Below are positions 40,952-50,491 of a stretch of DNA of 64,000 nt, one piece after another. The stretch covers positions 245,550 to 309,549 of the forward strand of contig NZ_LMSM01000006.1 in the NCBI RefSeq assembly GCF_001428125.1. Direction: 5' to 3'. Numbering within the stretch: position 1 is the first letter of the stretch; the number at the start of each line of letters is the position of its first letter. Below the pieces are notes generated by a model that saw nothing but the letters and a program-made list of their open reading frames with translations, was not told the origin of the DNA and made no database searches. The stretch is from Nocardioides sp. Soil774 (GTDB lineage: Bacteria > Actinomycetota > Actinomycetes > Propionibacteriales > Nocardioidaceae). The position numbers were made by a program, and so were the translations under genes.

Positions 40952-41878
40952 TCAGCCCCAGCCGGGCCCGTCGAGCGGGCGTCCGAACCAGCTCTCGATG
41001 AGCGACGACGAGATCGAGACGCCGCGGGGCACCGCGATGTCACCGGTGCGCACGGCGGCCTCGAAGTCCGCGCGCGTCCACCACCGGGCCTCCTCGATCT
41101 CGGCACCGTCGACGTCGATCTCGGTGCTGGTGGCGCGACCGGTGAAGCCCAGCATGAGGCTCGCCGGCAGCGGCCACGGCTGGCTGCCGAAGTAGCTCAC
41201 CTCGCCGACCCGCACGCCGACCTCCTCGGCCACCTCCCGGCGTACGGCGTCCTCGAGGGTCTCCCCCGGCTCGCAGAAGCCGGCGAGCGTCGACCAGCGG
41301 CCCGCGGGCCAGGCCCGGTTGCGGCCCAGCAGGATCGCCTCGTCGTCGCCCTCGCCGTGGGTGATGGCCATGATCACCGCGGGGTCGGTGCGCGGGAACT
41401 GCGCCCGACCGCACTGCGTGCATCGCAGCTCGTGACCAGCCGCGCGGCTGGCCAGCGTGCCGCCGCAGCGCGGGCAGAACCGGGTCGCGTGGTGCCACTC
41501 CGCCAACCCGACCGCGTGCATCAGCAGCGGCGCCTGTCCCGGCTCCTGCTCGGCCAGCACGCCCAGCACGTCGCGCAGCGGCACCCAGTCGTCACGCTCC
41601 CCCGGCGCGTCGTCGGGAGACACGATGACCGCGAGGTGCACCGCTCCCGCGCCGTCCTCGCCCAGCAGCACCAGCGTGCCGTCGGGCGCGTCGCCCGGCG
41701 TGGTCCACTCGATCCCGCCGTCGACGGGCCGCAGCCGGTTGCCCGACACCACCAGCACCCGCGTCGTCGGGTCGGCCATCGTCTCGGCCAGCCACTCCTC
41801 GTCCGTGCGCCGCAGGCCCATCCGGTTGTGCGCGTGGAGGGACAGGGCGACGTGCGGGAGGAGGCGTTCGGGGCTCAC
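40952..41878 (-). CDS. nudC: NudC, NAD(H) pyrophosphatase
   Basis: 308 residues. Zinc ribbon FCPRCGG...LRCTQCGRAQFPRTDPAVIM (about 133-167), Nudix box GFCEPGETLEDAVRREVAEEVG, and the NADH-specificity motif SQPWPLPASLMLGF. Cleaves NADH and may decap NAD-RNA. Convergent with the McrA-head gene and divergent from deoD. Confidence 0.94.
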   Translation of the reverse strand: MSPERLLPHVALSLHAHNRMGLRRTDEEWLAETMADPTTRVLVVSGNRLRPVDGGIEWTTPGDAPDGTLVLLGEDGAGAVHLAVIVSPDDAPGERDDWVPLRDVLGVLAEQEPGQAPLLMHAVGLAEWHHATRFCPRCGGTLASRAAGHELRCTQCGRAQFPRTDPAVIMAITHGEGDDEAILLGRNRAWPAGRWSTLAGFCEPGETLEDAVRREVAEEVGVRVGEVSYFGSQPWPLPASLMLGFTGRATSTEIDVDGAEIEEARWWTRADFEAAVRTGDIAVPRGVSISSSLIESWFGRPLDGPGWG

Positions 41879-41921
41879 CGCCTCAGGCTAGCGGGGGCTC
41901 GGCACCCCTAGGCTGTGCGCC

Positions 41922-42632
41922 GTGAGCACCCACATCGGCGCCCAGCCCGGCGACATCGCACCCACCGTCCTGCTGCCCGGCGACCCGCTGCGCGCGAAGT
42001 GGATCGCGCAGAACTTCCTCGACGACGCGCGCTGCTACAGCGAGGTCCGCGGGATGTACGGCTTCACCGGCACGTGGCAGGGCCACCGGGTCTCCGTGCA
42101 GGGCTCGGGCATGGGCCAGCCGTCGATGGCGATCTACGTCAACGAGCTCTTCGCCGACTACGACGTCGCCTCGGTGGTGCGCGTCGGCTCCTGCGGCGCC
42201 GTCACCGAGGACGTCGCCGTGCGCGACGTCATCATCGCCTCCGGCGCGTGCACCGACTCCTCGATGAACCGCATCGCCTTCCACGGCATCGACTACGCCC
42301 CGGTCGCCGACTTCGGCCTGCTGCGGTCCGCGGTCGAGGCCGCCGAGGCCCGCGAGGGCGGCTCGCCGTTCCACGTCGGGCTGATCTTCTCCAGCGACTC
42401 CTTCTACCCCGCCCGCCCCGAGCTGCTCGGCGAGATGGTCAAGTACGGCGTGCTGGCCGTCGAGATGGAGGCCAGCGCCCTCTACACCCTCGCCGCCAAG
42501 CACGCCCGTCGCGCGCTCGCGATCTGCACCGTCTCCGACCACATCGTCACCGGCGAGGAGACCACCTCGCAGGAACGCGAGCAGACCTTCGGCGAGATGG
42601 TCGAGATCGCGCTGACCGCCGCGCTCGCCTGA
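41922..42632 (+). CDS. deoD: Purine nucleoside phosphorylase, DeoD type
   Basis: 236 residues. Phosphate-binding [14 protein letters not shown] (about 17-30), [25 protein letters not shown] near 88-97, substrate-binding [11 protein letters not shown] near 180, and catalytic Asp in [12 protein letters not shown] near 205. Hexameric-type PNP for purine salvage. GTG start. Two strong hairpins follow the stop. Confidence 0.94.
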   Translation: MSTHIGAQPGDIAPTVLLPGDPLRAKWIAQNFLDDARCYSEVRGMYGFTGTWQGHRVSVQGSGMGQPSMAIYVNELFADYDVASVVRVGSCGAVTEDVAVRDVIIASGACTDSSMNRIAFHGIDYAPVADFGLLRSAVEAAEAREGGSPFHVGLIFSSDSFYPARPELLGEMVKYGVLAVEMEASALYTLAAKHARRALAICTVSDHIVTGEETTSQEREQTFGEMVEIALTAALA

Positions 42633-42661
42633 GGTCTCCTGGCCTCGGGGCGGTGGTCCAG

Positions 42662-42687
42662 CCACATTCCTGACGCTCGGAATGTGG
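42662..42687. terminator. Terminator hairpin after deoD
   Basis: Perfect 9-bp stem CCACATTCC / GGAATGTGG with an 8-nt loop, 30 bp after the deoD stop. First of two hairpins in the gap. Confidence 0.65.
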
Positions 42688-42701
42688 GGGGATCACCGCT
42701 C

Positions 42702-42755
42702 GAGCGGTGCGTGAGGCGGGTTCGACGGCCTCGGAACCTGCCCCACGCACCGCTC
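42702..42755. terminator. Long hairpin overlapping the adnB stop
   Basis: Left arm 42702-42723 (GAGCGGTGCGTG-a-GGCGGGTTC), 9-nt loop, right arm 42733-42755 (GGAACCTGCC-c-CACGCACCGCTC): 21 pairs with one G-U (or A-C) pair, one A-C mismatch. The right arm runs into the adnB stop codon, so it can terminate adnB on the minus strand and back up deoD on the plus strand. Confidence 0.8.
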
Positions 42756-45700
42756 AGAGGGACAGCAGCTGCTCGAGCCCTTCGCGGCCGGGGAGGTCGG
42801 CGGGCTCGACGGTGCGTCCGGAGCGCACGTAGTGGAAGGCGGCGCGGACGCGCTCCAGCGGCGTGCCGGTGAGCTCGGCCCAGGCCAGCCGGTAGAGGGC
42901 GAGCTGGAGGGGGTCGGCGTTCTCGTGACGGCTGGTCTTCCAGTCGACGATGAGGAAGTCGGCACCGGAGTCCGACGGCTCGGCGTAGACCGCGTCGATG
43001 CGTCCGCGGACGACCTGGGTGCCGAGCACGAGGGCGAAGGGCGCCTCGACGGCGTGCGGGGCGCGATCGCCGAACGGCCCGTCCTCGAACCGCTTCACCA
43101 CCTCCCCGAGGTCGGCCTCGTCGTCGATGCCTGCGTCGGCGCGGCCCGGCAGCTCGTCGGGCTCGATGAGCGCCTGCTGCCCGAAGCGCTCCTCGACCCA
43201 GGCGTGGAACGCCGTGCCGAACCGCGCGGCCGGGGCCGGCGGACGCGGCATGGGTCGGGCCAGCTCGCGGGCGAACGCGTCGGGGTCGTCGCGCAGCCGC
43301 GCCACGGACGTGGCCGAGAGGCTGCTGGGCAACGGCAGCTCGACGGTCGTGGCCCGCTCGGCGCGCGCCTCGTCGAGGAGCTGGGCGAGGTCGTCGTCCC
43401 ACTCCGCGACCTGCGCCGCCTCGACCATGTCGAGCCCCTCGTCGGCAGCGGTGGGGTCGATCGAGCGGACCAGGTCGGCCGCCGCGAGCCGGCGTCGGGC
43501 CTCCTCTCCCACACCCGGCACGGGCCATGGCCGTGAGGGGTCGATGTCGTCGTTGGGGTTGGGCGACTTCGGCGGGGGCTTCTCCAGCCACCGCTCGACC
43601 GGCTGTGCCCAGTCGTCGAGCTGCTCGCGGACCACGCGCTGGTAGTCGGACGGGCCGAACGCGGTGGCGCGCTGGCCCCAGACGTACGACGTCACCGCGA
43701 GGTGGTGGGCGGCGCGGGTGAAGGCGACGTAGCCCAGCCGGAGCTCCTCCTCCGCGTCGTGGGCCTTGGTGGCCGCGCGGTAGGCCTCGAGTGCCGCCTT
43801 GTCGTGGCCGGCGAGCTGCGGCTGGTCGGCCCGGTCGCCCCGCAACGACGCGGGCAGCACGGCGGGCGAGGAGGTCCACAGGGTGCGTGAGCGGTTGCTG
43901 GGGAAGCGGGTCTCCCCCACGCCGACGCAGAAGACCGACGACCACTCCAGGCCCTTGGCGCGGTGCACGGTCAGGAGCTTGACCGAGTCGGCAGCCGTGG
44001 GCGTGGCGACGTCGAGGCCGTTGCCCTGGTCGTCCTCGGCGGTGAGGTAGGCCAGGAGCGCCGGCAGCGTGACGTCGCCGTCGACCGACTGGAACTCCGC
44101 GACCGCCTTGACGAAGAGGTCGAGGTTGTCGCGCCGGGCGGCCGCGGCCGGCGACGTGGCGGAGGCGAGCTCGACGTCGACCCCCGTGGTGTCGATGATG
44201 CGGCGTACGACGTCGAGCAGCGGGTCGCCCACGTGCGCGCGCAGCCGGCGCAGCTCACCTGCGAGCATGCCGAGCCGGTCGAGCGCCTCTGGGCTGTAGG
44301 GCGCCTCGCCCGGCGACTCGACGGCGTCACTCAGGGCGGGCAGCTCGGAGGCGTCGATGCCGTCGGCGATCTGGAGCAGCTGGTCGGCGATGGACGCCGC
44401 CTCACGCCGGCCGTGCACGCCGGCGATCTCGGCGGCGCGCACCGCCAGCAGGCGCAGGTCGCGCGGGCCGATGGCCCAGCGCGGACCGGTGAGCAGCGTG
44501 AGCATCGAGGAATTGGCGGTGACGTCGTGGAGCAGCGTGAGCGTCGCGACGACCTCCGCCACCTCGGGCAGCCGCACCAGGCCGGACAACCCGACGATCT
44601 CGACCGGGATCCCCGCACCCGTGAGCGCGTCGTAGACCTCCTCGGCCTGCGCGTTGTCACGGCTGAGGACGCCGATCTCTGCCCAGGCGGTGCCGGACTC
44701 GTGCACACGGCTGACCTCGGTGGTGAGCCAGGCGAGCTCGTCGATCGCACGCTCGAAGACGTGCGCCTCGACGTGCCCGTCACCCGCGATCTCCGCAGCC
44801 CGCAGCCGGGCCACCTTGTCGCCGTAGGCCGCGAGCAACGGCTCTGCCAGCCGGTTGGCCACCTCGAGAATGCGGCGGTCCGAGCGGCGGTTGACCGTCA
44901 GCGGCAGCCGCCCCGGCTCGCCGTCGGCGGCAGGGAACGTGTCGGCGAAGTTGAGGATGTTGGAGACCGAGGCGCCTCGCCAGCCGTAGATCGCCTGGTT
45001 GGGGTCGCCCACGGCCATCACCGGGTGGCCCAGGCCGTGCTCGGGATCGGGTCCGGAGAAGAGCCGTGCCAGCATCGTGGCCTGCGCGACGGAGGTGTCC
45101 TGGTATTCGTCGAGGAGCACGACCTTGAAGCGCGCGCGCTCGAGCTCCCCCACCTCGGGCTGGTCGTCGACCAGCCGGGCCGCCAGGGCGATCTGGTCGC
45201 CGAAGTCCATCAGTCCGAGGTCGGCCTTGAGCCGGCGGTAGCCCTCGACGAGCTGCAGCAGCTCGGCGCGCCGGTCGATGGCGTTGACCGCCTTGGCCGG
45301 CGGGTCGAGGTAGGTCTTGCGCGCCTTGCCGGCCTGTTCCTCCTCGACCGCGAGGCAGAACCCGCGCCGCGCCTCGGCGTCGGCACGACGTACGTCGTCA
45401 GGGCTGACGAGGTGCTCGCTCATCGCGCCGTCGAGGGCGAGGAGGTTCTGGATGGCGGTCGCGGGGTGGTCGGTCAGCAGCTCGATGTGGCCGGTGAACC
45501 GCTCGATGACGCGGGCGCCGAGCTGGTAGCGCGAGGCGTCGGAGACCACGCGGGTGTCGGGCTCGTGGCCGATGCGCAGGCCGTGGTCGGTCAGGAGGGT
45601 GGCGGCGTAGGCGTGGTAGGTCGCGACGGTCGGCTCCAGGACGTCCTCCCCCTCGGCGACGACGGAGCGGTCGAGCAGCCCGGCCGCCCCGAGTGCAGCG

Positions 45701-45993
45701 GTGACGCGCTGGCGCAGCTCGGCGGCGGCCTTGGTGGTGAAGGTGAGGCCGAGCACCTCCTCGGGCCGCACCTTGCCGGTCGCCACCAGCCACACGACGC
45801 GCTGCGCCATGAGGGTGGTCTTGCCGCTGCCCGCGCCCGCGACGACCACCGTCGGACGCAGCGGGGCGGTGATGGCGGCCCACTGCTCGTCGCTGGCGGC
45901 GTGCGTGGCGCCCATGAGCGCCTGGAGGTCCTGCGGGGTGTCGAGCCGCACCGGCTCGCGCTCGGCTTGCTGGTCGATCTGCTGGTCGGTCAC
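42754..45993 (-). CDS. adnB: AdnB, helicase-nuclease subunit of the AdnAB recombination motor
   Basis: 1079 residues. UvrD-type motor: Walker A VVVAGAGSGKTTLMAQRV (about 49-66), KVVLLDEYQDTSVAQ, MAVGDPNQAIYGWRGASVSNIL, and LLTVHRAKGLEWSSVFCVGV. C-terminal RecB-like nuclease about 880-1079 with ARFGTAFHAWVEERF, the GRIDAVY acidic residue and DFLIVDWKTSRH (DxK catalytic pair), then QLALYRLAW. AdnAB resects double-strand breaks in actinobacteria. GTG start overlaps the adnA stop (GTGA). Nuclease residues are intact. Confidence 0.95.
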   Translation of the reverse strand: MTDQQIDQQAEREPVRLDTPQDLQALMGATHAASDEQWAAITAPLRPTVVVAGAGSGKTTLMAQRVVWLVATGKVRPEEVLGLTFTTKAAAELRQRVTAALGAAGLLDRSVVAEGEDVLEPTVATYHAYAATLLTDHGLRIGHEPDTRVVSDASRYQLGARVIERFTGHIELLTDHPATAIQNLLALDGAMSEHLVSPDDVRRADAEARRGFCLAVEEEQAGKARKTYLDPPAKAVNAIDRRAELLQLVEGYRRLKADLGLMDFGDQIALAARLVDDQPEVGELERARFKVVLLDEYQDTSVAQATMLARLFSGPDPEHGLGHPVMAVGDPNQAIYGWRGASVSNILNFADTFPAADGEPGRLPLTVNRRSDRRILEVANRLAEPLLAAYGDKVARLRAAEIAGDGHVEAHVFERAIDELAWLTTEVSRVHESGTAWAEIGVLSRDNAQAEEVYDALTGAGIPVEIVGLSGLVRLPEVAEVVATLTLLHDVTANSSMLTLLTGPRWAIGPRDLRLLAVRAAEIAGVHGRREAASIADQLLQIADGIDASELPALSDAVESPGEAPYSPEALDRLGMLAGELRRLRAHVGDPLLDVVRRIIDTTGVDVELASATSPAAAARRDNLDLFVKAVAEFQSVDGDVTLPALLAYLTAEDDQGNGLDVATPTAADSVKLLTVHRAKGLEWSSVFCVGVGETRFPSNRSRTLWTSSPAVLPASLRGDRADQPQLAGHDKAALEAYRAATKAHDAEEELRLGYVAFTRAAHHLAVTSYVWGQRATAFGPSDYQRVVREQLDDWAQPVERWLEKPPPKSPNPNDDIDPSRPWPVPGVGEEARRRLAAADLVRSIDPTAADEGLDMVEAAQVAEWDDDLAQLLDEARAERATTVELPLPSSLSATSVARLRDDPDAFARELARPMPRPPAPAARFGTAFHAWVEERFGQQALIEPDELPGRADAGIDDEADLGEVVKRFEDGPFGDRAPHAVEAPFALVLGTQVVRGRIDAVYAEPSDSGADFLIVDWKTSRHENADPLQLALYRLAWAELTGTPLERVRAAFHYVRSGRTVEPADLPGREGLEQLLSL

Positions 45994-48900
45994 TGGACGG
46001 TCACGCTCCCTGCGCCCTTGGCCGGGCAGATGGCGGTGAACGGGCAGTCCCGGCAGTGCGCCCCGGCGGTGGCGGGGAACGTCTCGGCCCGGACCAGGTC
46101 GGCGGCCCGCGCCAGGCCGGCACGGAGCTGGGCGCGCTCCTGCCCGTCGTCGAGGTGGGCGGGCTGGGCCTGCACCTTGGCCGTCGCCGAGTCGTCGTCG
46201 ATGCCGAGCTGCACCAGCTCAGCACCACCGGACGCCACGGAGCGCCCGGCGAGCTCGTCGAGGGCGCCGGCGTCGACGGCGTACTGGTAGAGGGCGAGCT
46301 GGAGGTTGCCGGCGACCGCCGGGCCGGTGGGGGCCGCGCGGGCGCTCTTGAAGTCGACCACGACGACACGCCCCGCGTCGTCGACCTCGAGCCGGTCGGC
46401 GAAGCCGGTGAGCAGCACCTCGCGCCCCTCGACCTCGATCGCCGTGCGGAAGCGCTCCTCCGCGCCGAGGACCTGGCGCGGGTTGGCGAGGTGCCACTGG
46501 ACGAAGCGGCCCACTGCCTTGCGGATGCGCGCGAGCTCGCGCTGGCGCGACCAGGGGGTGCGGAAGGCGAGCCGGTCCCAGATGGCCTCGACCTCGCTCA
46601 TCAGGGGCTCCACCTCGCAGGGCAGCTCGCCGTGGGCGACGCGCTCGGCGAGCGCGTGCAGCACCTGGCCGAGGTTGGCCGACTGGTGCACCGCCGACAC
46701 GCCGCCGGCCTCGCGCTCGAAGAACCACTGCGCGGGACAGAGCAGGATCGACTCCAGCATGCTGGCCGAGATCGGCACCGGCTGTGCGGGGTCACGGATC
46801 GGCGTGACCGAGCGGGTCGAGCTGCGGGTGCCCCACCAGGTCGAGGGGTCGGCGGACGGCACCAGCGGGCGCCCGTCGACCTCCTCGGCGGCCAGCGCCG
46901 CGAGGCGGCGCGCCGCCGCCTCGCGCAGCGGCAGCGACGTCTCCGGGTCGGCCGCAGTGCGCCGCAGCTCGGCGACCAGGCCGGCGAGGGACAGCGGCCG
47001 GGGCGGGCGACCGTCCTGGTGATCGATCGTGACCCCGAGCTCCTCGAGGAAGCGCGAGGGCTGCTCGCCGTCGTCGTCGGGCGAGCGCACCGCGCTCACG
47101 ACCAGCCGACGGCGCGCGCGGGTGCAGGCGACGTAGAACAGTCGGCGCTCCTCCATCAGCAGCGCGCGGGTGGTCACCGGGGGGACGAGGTCGGGGTGGC
47201 CGGCGTCGTCGACGCCGATCCGGTCGGCGCCGAGCAGGGTGGCGCGGCGGCGCAGGTCGGGCCAGCCCTCCTGCTGCACGTGGGCCACGACGACGAGGTC
47301 CCACTCGAGGCCCTTGGAGCGGTGGGCGGTGAGCAACCGGACCGAGGCACCGCGCACCCCGCGCTCGGCCAGGGTGTCGGCCGGCAGCTGCTGGGCGACG
47401 AGGCTGGCGAAGAACGCCCCGACACCGACGTGGTCGCGCTGGTCGACGGCCCGGGAGGCGAGCTCGAAGAGCGCCACGACCGCGTCGAGGTCGCGGTGCG
47501 CACGCCGCGCCGACGCTCCCCCGAGGTCGACCTGGCGGCGCAGCCGCTGCGGCCACGGCGTCGCGGACCACAGGTGCCAGAGCACGTCCTCGACACCGAC
47601 GCGCTCGGCGAGCATGCGCGAGCCGTCGCGCAGCAGCCCGGCCAGCGCGGCGGCGCGCTCGACATCGGGTCCGTCGAGCCCGTCGAGGAAGCCCGGCGTC
47701 ACGACCGCCTGCCGGAGCAGCTCGCGTGACGTGCGGCGGGCGTCGGGGTCGGCCAGGTCCTTCTCACGGGTGCGCAGTCGACGGGTGAGGGCGCGCAGGT
47801 CGGAGGCGTCGAGACCGCCGAGCGGCGACAGCAGCAGCGACTCGATGCGTCCGGGGTCGAGGAAGTCGGGCGAGTCGGGGTCGTCGTTGTCGAGGTTGAC
47901 CACCGCGCGCAGCGCGTCGAGCAGCGGCAGCACCGCCGGGTCGTGCACGAGCGGCAGGTCGTCGGAGGCGACCTCGACGGGGACCCCCGCCGCGGCGAGC
48001 GCGCGGCGCAGGGGCGGGATGCTGGAGCGGCCGGAGCGCACGAGCACCGCCATCCGCTCCCAGGCGATGCCGTCCTCGAGGTGGGCGCGGCGCAGCAGGT
48101 CGGCGAGGCGCTCGGCCTCGGCGCGCTCGGTGTCGTAGGTGAGGACCTCGACGCGTCCCTGGCCGTGCGGGCCCGGCTCGCACTCGGGGGTCAGGAAGGC
48201 CTCGCGCGCCTCCGCGCCGATGCTGCCGCTCAGGGTCAGCCGTCCGGCCACCCGGCCCGCGGCCAGCAGCAGGCGCGGGCCGAAGCGGCGGGTGCGGCGC
48301 AGCACGACGACGGGCGCGTGCTCGCCCGAGCGGGTCGGGAAGCTCGCCGGGAAGTCGAGGATGCCGCGCACGTCGGCGCCGCGGAAGCCGTAGATGGACT
48401 GGTCCGGGTCGCCGACCACGGTGAGGTTGCGGCCGTCGCCGCAGATCTGGCGCAGGAGCTCGACCTGGCTGGGGTCGGTGTCCTGGTATTCGTCGACGAA
48501 GACGTGGGCGAACTCCGCGCGCAGCTCGTCGCGGTGGCGGGTCGCCTCGATCACCGCCCGCGCGATGAGGTCGGGGTAGTCGATGGCGCTCTGCGCTGCC
48601 ATCACGTCGAGGAACTGCTCCATGAACAGGCCGGCGGCCTCGAAGACCGGGAGGCCCGCGGAGCGCCCGAGCTCTGCGAGGTCCTCGGGGTCGAGACCTC
48701 GCTCGCGGGCCCGGGCGAGGACGTCCTGGACCTCGCGCGCGAAGCCGCGGGTGCCGACGGCGGCGCGCAGGCCGTCGGGCCACACGACCGACTCCGGCGC
48801 GGTGGTGAGCAGCTCGCTCAGCACGACGTCCTGCTCGGGGGCTGACAGCAGCCGCAGCGGGGCGGCGTAGAGCTCGGTGGGTGCGTAGCGGCGGACCAGG

Positions 48901-49181
48901 GAGTAGGCGAAGGAGTGGAACGTGCTGCAGGTGATCGCCGTCGTGGTGGCCCCCATCCGTGCGGTCACCCGGTCACGCATCTGCTCGGCGGCCTTGCGCG
49001 AGAACGTGAGCGCGAGGACCCCGCGACCCTCTTGGGCACGATCGACGATCGCCTCGACCAGGGTCGTGGTCTTGCCCGTCCCCGGCCCGGCCAGCACGAG
49101 CAGCGGGCCGCCCTCGTGGTCGACCACGCGCTGCTGGTGCTCGTCGAGCTGCGGCACCAGGACCTGGCGGTCGGGTGCCAC
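45990..49181 (-). CDS. adnA: AdnA, helicase-nuclease subunit of AdnAB
   Basis: About 1063 residues. Motor: LLVLAGPGTGKTTTLVEAIVDR, AHVFVDEYQDTDPSQVELL, VVGDPDQSIYGFRGADVRGIL, LLTAHRSKGLEWDLVVVAHV. C-terminal nuclease with LGQVLHALAERV, LLTGFADRLEV, VVVVDFKSARAAP and QLALYQYAV; a Cys pattern (LLCPAQWFF ... HCRDCPFTAICP) like Fe-S nucleases of the AddB/Cas4 kind. The frame stays open to GTG 49283, but that extension runs through a repeat element and looks non-coding; GTG 49181 (VAPDRQVLVPQL) is used, start uncertain. Coupled to adnB. Confidence 0.93.
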   Translation of the reverse strand: MAPDRQVLVPQLDEHQQRVVDHEGGPLLVLAGPGTGKTTTLVEAIVDRAQEGRGVLALTFSRKAAEQMRDRVTARMGATTTAITCSTFHSFAYSLVRRYAPTELYAAPLRLLSAPEQDVVLSELLTTAPESVVWPDGLRAAVGTRGFAREVQDVLARARERGLDPEDLAELGRSAGLPVFEAAGLFMEQFLDVMAAQSAIDYPDLIARAVIEATRHRDELRAEFAHVFVDEYQDTDPSQVELLRQICGDGRNLTVVGDPDQSIYGFRGADVRGILDFPASFPTRSGEHAPVVVLRRTRRFGPRLLLAAGRVAGRLTLSGSIGAEAREAFLTPECEPGPHGQGRVEVLTYDTERAEAERLADLLRRAHLEDGIAWERMAVLVRSGRSSIPPLRRALAAAGVPVEVASDDLPLVHDPAVLPLLDALRAVVNLDNDDPDSPDFLDPGRIESLLLSPLGGLDASDLRALTRRLRTREKDLADPDARRTSRELLRQAVVTPGFLDGLDGPDVERAAALAGLLRDGSRMLAERVGVEDVLWHLWSATPWPQRLRRQVDLGGASARRAHRDLDAVVALFELASRAVDQRDHVGVGAFFASLVAQQLPADTLAERGVRGASVRLLTAHRSKGLEWDLVVVAHVQQEGWPDLRRRATLLGADRIGVDDAGHPDLVPPVTTRALLMEERRLFYVACTRARRRLVVSAVRSPDDDGEQPSRFLEELGVTIDHQDGRPPRPLSLAGLVAELRRTAADPETSLPLREAAARRLAALAAEEVDGRPLVPSADPSTWWGTRSSTRSVTPIRDPAQPVPISASMLESILLCPAQWFFEREAGGVSAVHQSANLGQVLHALAERVAHGELPCEVEPLMSEVEAIWDRLAFRTPWSRQRELARIRKAVGRFVQWHLANPRQVLGAEERFRTAIEVEGREVLLTGFADRLEVDDAGRVVVVDFKSARAAPTGPAVAGNLQLALYQYAVDAGALDELAGRSVASGGAELVQLGIDDDSATAKVQAQPAHLDDGQERAQLRAGLARAADLVRAETFPATAGAHCRDCPFTAICPAKGAGSVTVQ

Positions 49182-49211
49182 CAGCCGGTAGCGCGTCGTC
49201 GTCGCGCTCTT

Positions 49212-49274
49212 GGGGTCCCCGCGGAGTTGTTCGGGGGAGCGAAGCGGAGGAGCAGAACTCCGTGGGGTGTTCAC
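49212..49274. repeat. Intergenic hairpin repeat, copy 2
   Basis: 63-bp match to 1245-1309 in the same orientation: begins GGGGTCCCCGCGGAGTT, loop with GGAGCGAAGCGGAGG, ends AACTCCGTGGGGTGTTCAC. The stem CCCCGCGGAGTT/AACTCCGTGGGG has one G-U pair. Like copy 1 it sits just before the start of a minus-strand gene (here adnA). Confidence 0.75.
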
Positions 49275-49361
49275 GCAGGACACCCCATCACGCGGGACCG
49301 ACAGTGCGCTGCCGGCCCCGCGGACGGGGTGTGGAAATCCTGCGGTGCGGTGCAGGGAGGG

Positions 49362-50468
49362 TCAGGACATGTCGACGATCGCGGCGACGGGGCCGCCGCC
49401 CTCGGGGCCCTGGTGGGCCGCGGAGACGGACACGAAGACCGCCGGGTCGCCCGTGACGGCCGCGGTGACGCCGCCGACGCACGCCTTGATCTGACGGTGC
49501 CAGTGCACGTCGGAGTCGTCGAGCATCGCGTTGCGGCGCCCGCGGACCATGCCGTCCTGGCTGGCCTCGCACTTGAGGAAGACGTTGACGAGCTTGCCGT
49601 CGAGGTCACTGGTGCGCGGGCGCTCGGGCAGGTCGAGGCCGGCCGAGCGGATCGCTTCCCAGATGCCGTCGGCGTCGAGCGCGTCCTTCATCACCGAGTG
49701 GCCGATGCGGTAGCGGCCGCCGACGCCCTTGGCGTTGCCCACGACGACGATCTGCGCGACGTCGAGCTCGACGCCCGAGGAGCACGAGGCCACCGAGGAG
49801 TAGAGGTCGCGGTTGTGCATGACGTCGGCATCGGTGGGCATCTCGATCTCACCGAGCGCGACGGCGATGCCGAGGCCGGTGGCGCCGTTGGAGAGGTCCA
49901 TCGACTCGTGGGTGTGCTCGGTCCACACGGTCTTGCCGCGCGACTTGGCGTCGCGGATGGTGTGGATGGTGAGCAGCGGGGTCTTGGTCTGCACGTAGTG
50001 CACGTCGGCGGGGTCGGTGATCCCGGCGCGCTCCATCGCGACCTTCACGCCGGCGGCGACCTTCTCGATCATCGCGGTGTAGCCGATCTCCTCGGGCAGC
50101 AGCGGCTCGCTCATCGCGAAGCCGGCGGTGAGCCGCAGCTCCTCGCGCGACGGGTCGTCCTCGGGGACGTCAGTGGTGGCGAAGATCGTGGCGTGGGGGC
50201 TGATCACGCCGTCCGTGCCGCCCGACCACACGATCGGGACACCCTTGACCTGCTCGGGGTCGGCGCCCTTGGCGACCAGCGCCTCGCGGAAGGCGCGGTC
50301 GGCGATGATGCGGGTGTAGTCGTTGACCCCGCCGTTGCCCTCGGTCTTGCCGATGATCGCGAAGACGCGGTCGGCGGCGATGACGCCGTCGTCGATGAGC
50401 TTGGTCAGCTCCGAGGCGTCGGCCACGGAGTGGATCGGGACCTTGCGGACCTCGATGGCAGAGGGCAT
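49362..50468 (-). CDS. Ring-opening amidohydrolase (barbiturase / cyanuric acid hydrolase family)
   Basis: 368 residues. Three similar repeats, each with Ser and Lys active-site residues: region 1 [16 protein letters not shown] and [13 protein letters not shown], region 2 VQTKTPLLT and [13 protein letters not shown], region 3 [16 protein letters not shown] and [21 protein letters not shown]. The family opens barbiturate or cyanurate rings hydrolytically; which substrate is used cannot be told. ATG 50468 follows AAAGGAAG. Downstream of and 23 bp from carbamate kinase, implying release of a carbamoyl/urea product that the kinase helps use. Confidence 0.9.
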   Translation of the reverse strand: MPSAIEVRKVPIHSVADASELTKLIDDGVIAADRVFAIIGKTEGNGGVNDYTRIIADRAFREALVAKGADPEQVKGVPIVWSGGTDGVISPHATIFATTDVPEDDPSREELRLTAGFAMSEPLLPEEIGYTAMIEKVAAGVKVAMERAGITDPADVHYVQTKTPLLTIHTIRDAKSRGKTVWTEHTHESMDLSNGATGLGIAVALGEIEMPTDADVMHNRDLYSSVASCSSGVELDVAQIVVVGNAKGVGGRYRIGHSVMKDALDADGIWEAIRSAGLDLPERPRTSDLDGKLVNVFLKCEASQDGMVRGRRNAMLDDSDVHWHRQIKACVGGVTAAVTGDPAVFVSVSAAHQGPEGGGPVAAIVDMS

Positions 50469-50491
50469 GGCAGTGCTTCCTTTCGTTGCGG

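Noticed and set aside
49182..49283. N-terminal extension of AdnA to GTG 49283
   Set aside because: The added residues are encoded by the hairpin repeat that also occurs between paaB and paaC.
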